From positions 1 through 10,495 of the forward strand of contig JAISEA010000011.1 of the NCBI GenBank assembly GCA_031264475.1: 10,495 nucleotides of DNA. Direction: 5' to 3'. A program made the position numbers and the translations under genes. A model generated the notes under the pieces. That model was not told where the DNA came from and did no database searches. It worked only from the letters and a program-made list of their open reading frames with translations. Source of the DNA: Treponema sp. Its GTDB lineage: Bacteria; Spirochaetota; Spirochaetia; Treponematales; Breznakiellaceae. Of this stretch, positions 6,614 through 10,495 are shown one piece after another (position 1 is the stretch's first letter; each line of letters begins with the position of its first letter).

Positions 6614-6725
6614 CACCCTTCGGGTGTTTAAATACTTCTTAATGGCTGTTGTCCGAAAGGGTGCGCCGCTGACCCCGTCCTGACGGTTACGCTTGCCTTG
6701 CAAGCGGAACCTACGCGGTGTCTGA
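6614..6725 (+). repeat. Repeat module A, locus 2, tandem copy 2
   Basis: This is the second 112-bp copy. Its entry hairpin is CACCC-TTC-GGGTG (6614-6626), where the loop is the reverse complement of the GAA loop in copy 1. TTTAAATACTTC is at 6627-6638 and the internal hairpin at 6685-6711. A third CACCC left arm follows at 6726-6730 but is not continued, suggesting that repeat growth stopped or was interrupted by the heptamer tract. Confidence 0.85.
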
Positions 6726-6730
6726 CACCC

Positions 6731-6779
6731 CTGCTAACTACTACCTGCTACCTGCTAACTATTCACTACTCACTTTCAT
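6731..6779. repeat. Seven-unit, 7-bp microsatellite (CTRCTAM-like)
   Basis: Seven consecutive heptamers lie in register: CTGCTAA, CTACTAC, CTGCTAC, CTGCTAA, CTATTCA, CTACTCA and CTTTCAT. The first CT is invariant and the last units drift. It fills the gap between module A and module B, where locus 1 has an unrelated 54-bp sequence. It is non-coding as far as can be seen. A lone CTGCTAC also occurs at 4870-4876. Confidence 0.7.
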
Positions 6780-6787
6780 AAGGAGGA

Positions 6788-6908
6788 GGGGGGCGCGGTT
6801 TTCCACAACAGAGGTCGGCACACAGTCGCCCATGTGGTGCGCCCCCTGTCTTCGGTTCCCCAAGCGCGGTCTTCCGCCACCCCCCACCCCAAGCGGCGCG
6901 TCTGACAC
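6788..6908 (+). repeat. Dispersed repeat module B, locus 2
   Basis: Homologous to 4170-4295. An 8-bp inverted repeat, GGGGGCGC at 6789-6796 and GCGCCCCC at 6839-6846, bounds the first half. The second half carries GGTCTTCCGCCACCCCCC. The copy ends in GGCGCGTCTGACAC (6895-6908), directly abutting the stop codon (6911-6909) of the small exported protein gene on the - strand. Its GTCTGACACC end resembles the end of module A (6609-6617), hinting at a shared terminal sequence. Open frames through it are repeat-derived. Confidence 0.72.
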
Positions 6909-7214
6909 CTACGGTATAACCTTCCACGACAGCGGCGTTACACATCCGTCTTTGAGAAAGAGACCGCCCTCTCCTTGCGGAGGATCGAGGAAACGCACGG
7001 AGAATTCGAGCGTCTGCCCTTGTAACCTCCGCAGTTCAGCCTCTTTTTCAGGCGGATAAACCGCATACACCTTGCCGTCAGACACGATACCCGCGTAAGT
7101 ATGCGGCTCATTGCCGTAGACCTGCACATAACCCCGCAGGATTTTCGCATCCGCCGCGCATGAGAGCAAAACCGCCGCCCCTACCGCCGCGACCCACGCC
7201 GTCTTATACGCCAT
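6909..7214 (-). CDS. Small exported protein, possible lipoprotein
   Basis: This is a 101-residue protein starting at the ATG at 7214, preceded by GGGGGAAG as ribosome binding site. The frame is open to 7253, but that extension lacks a ribosome binding site and would hide the signal peptide. Residues 1-23 form a signal peptide: K4, a hydrophobic core AWVAAVGAAVLL, then LLSC (16-19), a possible lipobox, or alternatively ADA for signal peptidase I. The mature part is about 80 residues and beta-rich in appearance (GYVQVYGNEPHTYAGIVS, then LQGQTLEFSVRFLDPP), suggesting a small OB-like barrel. I do not assign a function. It lies 43 nt downstream of the M30-type protease gene on the same strand and is probably co-transcribed with it. 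Its stop codon touches repeat module B. Confidence 0.75.
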   Translation of the reverse strand: MAYKTAWVAAVGAAVLLSCAADAKILRGYVQVYGNEPHTYAGIVSDGKVYAVYPPEKEAELRRLQGQTLEFSVRFLDPPQGEGGLFLKDGCVTPLSWKVIP

Positions 7215-7257
7215 TCTTCCCCCAGATTCGCTTAACCATAGACTCGCAGACACGCGG

Positions 7258-8976
7258 CTATTTCACTAAAATGTAGAAATCTATGGAGTCATCGGGCTTT
7301 TTCAGCTTAAAAGTCAAAGCCTCAGACGTATCTTTCCATTCCGCGCAGGATTGAACGAAAATAGAGTAAGGACTCATGGAGGAGATAAAACCCGTGTCTA
7401 TGACCACCGGACCTTTCACCGGATAAGTGAATTTGCCGCCGTAGTATTGACCCGACGAATAATTCCCTACATCCCAGAGATCGAAACCCGTAAAGCTATA
7501 ATCTACTCCATTGATAGTCTCGGTAACGGTTTTGTTAAAAGAGGCGTGAGTATCGTCCGTAAAGACGAGCGCCTCTCCGTATTGGGCAAGCGCCTCTTCA
7601 AACGAAAAGCCGCGTTGTTCAAGCGCCGCGTTCATCGCGTTAAGGTTATCGTAATTATTTTCCATAATATCTTTGATAAGCGCCGCGCCGCCGAAGTTGC
7701 GGACAAGGTACGCGCCGAAAGCATAGGTGTTGGCGTAGGAAACGAGGCTTTCGGCGAGGTCGCTGTTCAGCCATTCGGTAATCCCTCTTCCCCAGTAGGA
7801 GTCCAGAAAGCGTGGTATTCTGATGACGGACGGGTGGTTCGCGCTGGTAATGTCTATGTCGATAAAAGGATCGATGACGTCTTCGGCAATCTGCGCCAGC
7901 ATCTCGTCAAACCACGCCGCGGACAATTTCCCTTTTTTTAAGTATTTCTCATTAAAGTTAATCATGTGCTGAAATTCATGTACCAATGTTGAATATATGC
8001 CTTCAGGCGCGGTGTCCGCAAAATGAGCGTCGACATAGAATATTTCCGCCCAATTACTGGGATACCCTGCCCAATCATAGTAATCTTTTCCCCAGAAGTA
8101 GCCGAAGGTACCGCTTGTTTGGAACTGTGAATAATCATACTCAATATCATAAACGAGGATTTGGATTTTAACGTCTCCGTCTCTGCCGCCATAGTCCGCG
8201 TCAGTGGGTTGAAGCCCTCCGCCAAACTCATAGCCGAAAAGCGCCGTCTCCTTTTCGTAGATGACGTCGAACTTATCCGCTATACCCTGCGCTTGTTGCG
8301 CCGTTATCTTGTTATCATTTGGAAACCGCGACAAAGCGGAGAAATTATCCGCCGCGACCCACACATTAGCATGATTGGCGGTCGCCCGCAATGCCGCCTT
8401 CATGAGTACCCATTTTTTGTTTTTATCCTGTACCCAAAATGGTTTAACATCGCCGACTTGGGCGGTAGACGCGGCAAGCGCAGGAACGAGGCTTCTTGTC
8501 GAAGAAGAGGGCGGCGGTGGATTGTGGTTGAATTCTTGCGCTGGGTGATGCTCTGTTCGTATGAACGTCCCGTTGTTCAGCGCGAATTCGGTTTCGCCGT
8601 GCCCCGCATCTTCGGTAAACACAGTACCGACTACGGAACGCTCGCCGTCAGTACGGATATGCCCGCCGGTATCCTGCGCCTTTACCGTGTCTCCAGAACG
8701 ATTCACCTTTACCAAGTACACGGTATTATTGTCTAAGTTATTTAGTTTTATTGTCTTCCCGGAATCGGTTCCAAAATCAATCTTCTGACGCTCCCCGGCG
8801 GAGATGACAAGCGCCTCTTCGGGGAAATCCACACTGGTTATATCAAGCGTGTCTTCGGTTAATACCAAGCCTTTAACAGGGGGAACGGTTACCGCTTCGG
8901 GTTGATAATACGGACAGCCATAGACAAACATGGCAAAAAACGCCGAAACGGCGTAGGGTAGTTTTTTTATCATCAT
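7258..8976 (-). CDS. Secreted lipoprotein zinc metalloprotease, peptidase M30 (hyicolysin)-like
   Basis: This is a 572-residue protein. Residues 1-20 are a lipoprotein signal peptide (KK at 4-5, hydrophobic stretch to FVYG) with Cys21 as the probable lipidated residue. An N-terminal beta-rich region (about 30-145) and a Pro/Ser linker (NPPPPSSS, 152-159) precede the catalytic region. HEFQH at 333-337 is the zinc-binding HExxH with the glutamate base; the following MINF and downstream WFDEMLAQIAED (355-366, possible third ligand) resemble M30 peptidases such as Staphylococcus hyicus hyicolysin. A C-terminal beta domain of about 100 residues ends in FYILVK. It is expected on the cell surface or facing the periplasm, cleaving extracellular protein; the substrate is unknown. 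Two adjacent ATGs (8976 and 8973) are possible starts; both lie within 12 nt of the promoter -10 and no Shine-Dalgarno is present. Confidence 0.85.
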   Translation of the reverse strand: MMIKKLPYAVSAFFAMFVYGCPYYQPEAVTVPPVKGLVLTEDTLDITSVDFPEEALVISAGERQKIDFGTDSGKTIKLNNLDNNTVYLVKVNRSGDTVKAQDTGGHIRTDGERSVVGTVFTEDAGHGETEFALNNGTFIRTEHHPAQEFNHNPPPPSSSTRSLVPALAASTAQVGDVKPFWVQDKNKKWVLMKAALRATANHANVWVAADNFSALSRFPNDNKITAQQAQGIADKFDVIYEKETALFGYEFGGGLQPTDADYGGRDGDVKIQILVYDIEYDYSQFQTSGTFGYFWGKDYYDWAGYPSNWAEIFYVDAHFADTAPEGIYSTLVHEFQHMINFNEKYLKKGKLSAAWFDEMLAQIAEDVIDPFIDIDITSANHPSVIRIPRFLDSYWGRGITEWLNSDLAESLVSYANTYAFGAYLVRNFGGAALIKDIMENNYDNLNAMNAALEQRGFSFEEALAQYGEALVFTDDTHASFNKTVTETINGVDYSFTGFDLWDVGNYSSGQYYGGKFTYPVKGPVVIDTGFISSMSPYSIFVQSCAEWKDTSEALTFKLKKPDDSIDFYILVK

Positions 8977-8985
8977 TATTTATTT

Positions 8986-9014
8986 ATCATAACACAAAGA
9001 AGCTGTTTTGTCAA
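8986..9014 (-). promoter_or_regulatory. Consensus promoter of the M30-type protease gene
   Basis: On the - strand, TTGACA (9014-9009, perfect -35) and TATGAT (8991-8986, 5 of 6 match to the -10) are separated by exactly 17 nt. Only 9 nt separate the -10 from the ATG at 8976, so the 5' untranslated leader would be zero to about 3 nt. It sits in the 76-bp gap after the PHP gene and makes the protease gene independently transcribed. Confidence 0.8.
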
Positions 9015-9052
9015 TTTATCACAACGTATCGAAGAAGGGGGGATGTGGCTTA

Positions 9053-9928
9053 TCAGCCGTCTTTTTGAAGGAATCCGATGTCCATTCGTATGGGCAAGCC
9101 GCCGGCTGTTCTGCCGAGTTTTCTTTCCGCGCGGGCTTTTCCGTGAAAGTCGCTTCCCGCGGTAACGATAAGCCCCAAGCTGTCGGCAAGAGCTTCGAGG
9201 CGTTTACATTCGCCGGTTTTTGCGGACGGATGCCATGCTTCGAGTCCGTCAAGCCCTTGTTTTTTCAGGGAACTTACGATGGAAGGCAGTCTGCCCCACG
9301 CGACATAGAGGGATAGAGGATGCGCTAATACCGCAACGCCGCCCGCGTCTTTTATGAGAGAAACGGCGACTTGAAAGGATAGTCCTTCTTTTTGTACGTA
9401 AAGCGGTCTCCCTTTCCCAAGGTAACGATTGAACGCCTGTTCCATATCTCGGACGATCTTTTTTTGAATCAGGAATTGGGCGAAATGCGGTCTCCCTACG
9501 GAACGTCCGCCGGCAAGCGCCGCGATTTCTTCATATTCCACATGAATACCTATTTCGCATAAGCGCGCCGTAATTTCACGATTCCGCCTTTCCCGCATTT
9601 GCCGCAAATCTTCCGCCGCTTGGCGAAAACCCCGGTCTATGTCTTGTAAACCTAGCCCCAAAAGGTGAAATTCGCCCGGTTCCCATGACAGAGACATTTC
9701 TATGCCTGATATGAAACGGACGCCCTGCTCTTGAGCTGTCCGAGACGCTTCCGCGAGTCCGTCTATGGTGTCATGGTCGGTCAACGCGATGGCGGATATT
9801 TCACGGCGCACGGCTTCGTCAATGAGTTGCGAGGGACTTAAACTCCCGTCAGACGCTGATGAATGGGTATGGAGGTCAACTAACGGCGTTCCTTTTAGTG
9901 GGTGTAAGATTGAAGGATGATTCGTCAT
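9053..9928 (-). CDS. PHP-domain phosphoesterase, RNase AM/TrpH (YciV)-like
   Basis: This 291-residue protein is close to the length of E. coli TrpH/RNase AM, which trims 5' ends of RNAs and hydrolyses 3',5'-nucleoside bisphosphates such as pAp. The metal-binding PHP motifs are in order: DLHTH (18-22), LTDHD (49-53), GIEMS (75-79), the family GRPHFA block (145-150), LAHP (201-204), WHPS (232-235) and GSDFHG (258-263). All expected His/Asp ligands are visible, so the enzyme should be active, using a divalent-metal cluster in the cytoplasm. Its ATG overlaps the TGA of the upstream XRE-cupin gene in an ATGA arrangement, suggesting translational coupling; no strong Shine-Dalgarno precedes it. The related trpH name is not transferred because no trp genes are nearby. 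Confidence 0.88.
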   Translation of the reverse strand: MTNHPSILHPLKGTPLVDLHTHSSASDGSLSPSQLIDEAVRREISAIALTDHDTIDGLAEASRTAQEQGVRFISGIEMSLSWEPGEFHLLGLGLQDIDRGFRQAAEDLRQMRERRNREITARLCEIGIHVEYEEIAALAGGRSVGRPHFAQFLIQKKIVRDMEQAFNRYLGKGRPLYVQKEGLSFQVAVSLIKDAGGVAVLAHPLSLYVAWGRLPSIVSSLKKQGLDGLEAWHPSAKTGECKRLEALADSLGLIVTAGSDFHGKARAERKLGRTAGGLPIRMDIGFLQKDG

Positions 9929-10473
9929 TCTTGTATTATCGTAAGAAACCGCGCCTTGCCGTTCACGGCGCTCTGTGCGTGGGGCAGACCAGCGTCAAAA
10001 TAAATGGAGTCGCCTTCTTTCAAGACGTAAGAGCGTTTGCCCACCGTTACTTTCACGGTTCCTTTAAGCACATAGTTGAATTCTTGCCCCCCGTGAGTAA
10101 CAGGAGCCGCCGCCTCTTTTTCAGAATCCAAGTCTACAAGAAGAGGCTCAAGCACGCGGTCTTTGAAGTTAAACGCGAGGCTTGAAAACTCGTATCCGGG
10201 GTAACGCTCGACACATACCCCTTTATCGGCTCTACAGACGCTCGCCGTATCCATGCGGGGGTCTTCACCGGTGAGCAGTATCGTGGGGTCTACGCCCATG
10301 CGTTCCGCTATTTTATAAAGCGCGCTCACCGGTATATCAAGAGTCCCCCCTTCGTAGCCCATATAGGTCTGATATGGCAAGCCGACAGCTCGCGCCATGT
10401 CAATGTCGCTGATTTCCAATATCTCGCGCAATTCCTTTATGCGCCCAGGTATCTGACTCAAATTATCACTCAT
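9925..10473 (-). CDS. XRE-family transcriptional regulator with C-terminal cupin
   Basis: This is a 182-residue two-domain regulator. Residues 9-68 form an XRE/HTH_3 DNA-binding domain (ELREILEISDIDMARAVGL, then a recognition region PYQTYMGYEGG). Residues about 96-180 form a Cupin_2 barrel: motif 1 THGGQEFNYVLKG (126-138) retains H127 and E131, and motif 2 GDSIYFDAGLPHAQ (154-167) retains H165, so a small ligand or metal site is plausible. Regulators of this layout usually sense a small molecule and control neighbouring metabolic genes; the effector here is unknown. The start at 10473 is supported by AGGAGA 5 nt upstream. It overlaps the PHP gene by 4 nt and should be the first gene of that pair, though its promoter lies at or beyond the right edge. 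Confidence 0.88.
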   Translation of the reverse strand: MSDNLSQIPGRIKELREILEISDIDMARAVGLPYQTYMGYEGGTLDIPVSALYKIAERMGVDPTILLTGEDPRMDTASVCRADKGVCVERYPGYEFSSLAFNFKDRVLEPLLVDLDSEKEAAAPVTHGGQEFNYVLKGTVKVTVGKRSYVLKEGDSIYFDAGLPHAQSAVNGKARFLTIIQE

Positions 10474-10478
10474 CTGAT

Positions 10479-10484
10479 TCTCCT
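10479..10484 (-). promoter_or_regulatory. Ribosome binding site of the XRE-cupin gene
   Basis: AGGAGA on the - strand, 5 nt before the ATG at 10473, is a near-perfect Shine-Dalgarno sequence and fixes this start. Confidence 0.75.
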
Positions 10485-10495
10485 ATCATTCGGCT

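Noticed and set aside
6718..7059. Open frame on + with a Cys/Pro-rich peptide
   Set aside because: It crosses the heptamer tract and module B, then runs antisense into the small exported protein gene, so it is repeat-derived.

Overview
The gene families suggest a bacterium of the Treponema/Spirochaetes type. Clues are a long RarA with an extra C-terminal domain, a TraB/PrgY-like membrane protein, an M30-type lipoprotein protease, an XRE-cupin regulator, a class A RNase P RNA, and repeat-rich spacers of mixed base composition. This is inferred from family recognition and no species is claimed. No phage module, insertion sequence, CRISPR array, tRNA or 5S/16S/23S rRNA gene was recognised.

Layout. 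The left edge (1-392) holds the 3' end of an AT-rich unidentified ORF. Two + strand genes follow: rarA (529-2775), fused to a roughly 300-residue methyltransferase-like extension, and a traB-family gene (2831-4012). Each appears to have a promoter placed so that the transcript would begin at or next to the start codon. A convergent spacer (4013-4930) then holds a short hairpin, two dispersed repeat modules (A and B) and a 25-unit, 21-bp tandem array that stays open in a frame on both strands. On the - strand come rnpB (5318-4931), starting only 16 nt after the stop of a DUF362 ferredoxin-like gene (6459-5335). A second repeat cluster (6474-6908) carries modules A-A-B, including a 112-bp tandem duplication and a 7-bp microsatellite. 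The rest is - strand. An XRE-cupin regulator (10473-9925) overlaps a PHP-family phosphoesterase (9928-9053) by ATGA. After a consensus promoter come an M30-type lipoprotein metalloprotease (8976-7258) and a small exported protein (7214-6909).

Functional reading. The chromosomal genes are mostly housekeeping or envelope genes: replication-fork rescue (RarA), tRNA maturation (rnpB), RNA/nucleotide turnover (PHP phosphoesterase) and cell-surface proteolysis (M30 plus small exported partner).

The most unusual content is in the spacers. One element family recurs at two loci in the same order and abuts gene ends. Its short hairpins change sequence while keeping perfect pairing, which suggests selected structure. 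The second theme is repeated leaderless-type promoter spacing at three genes.
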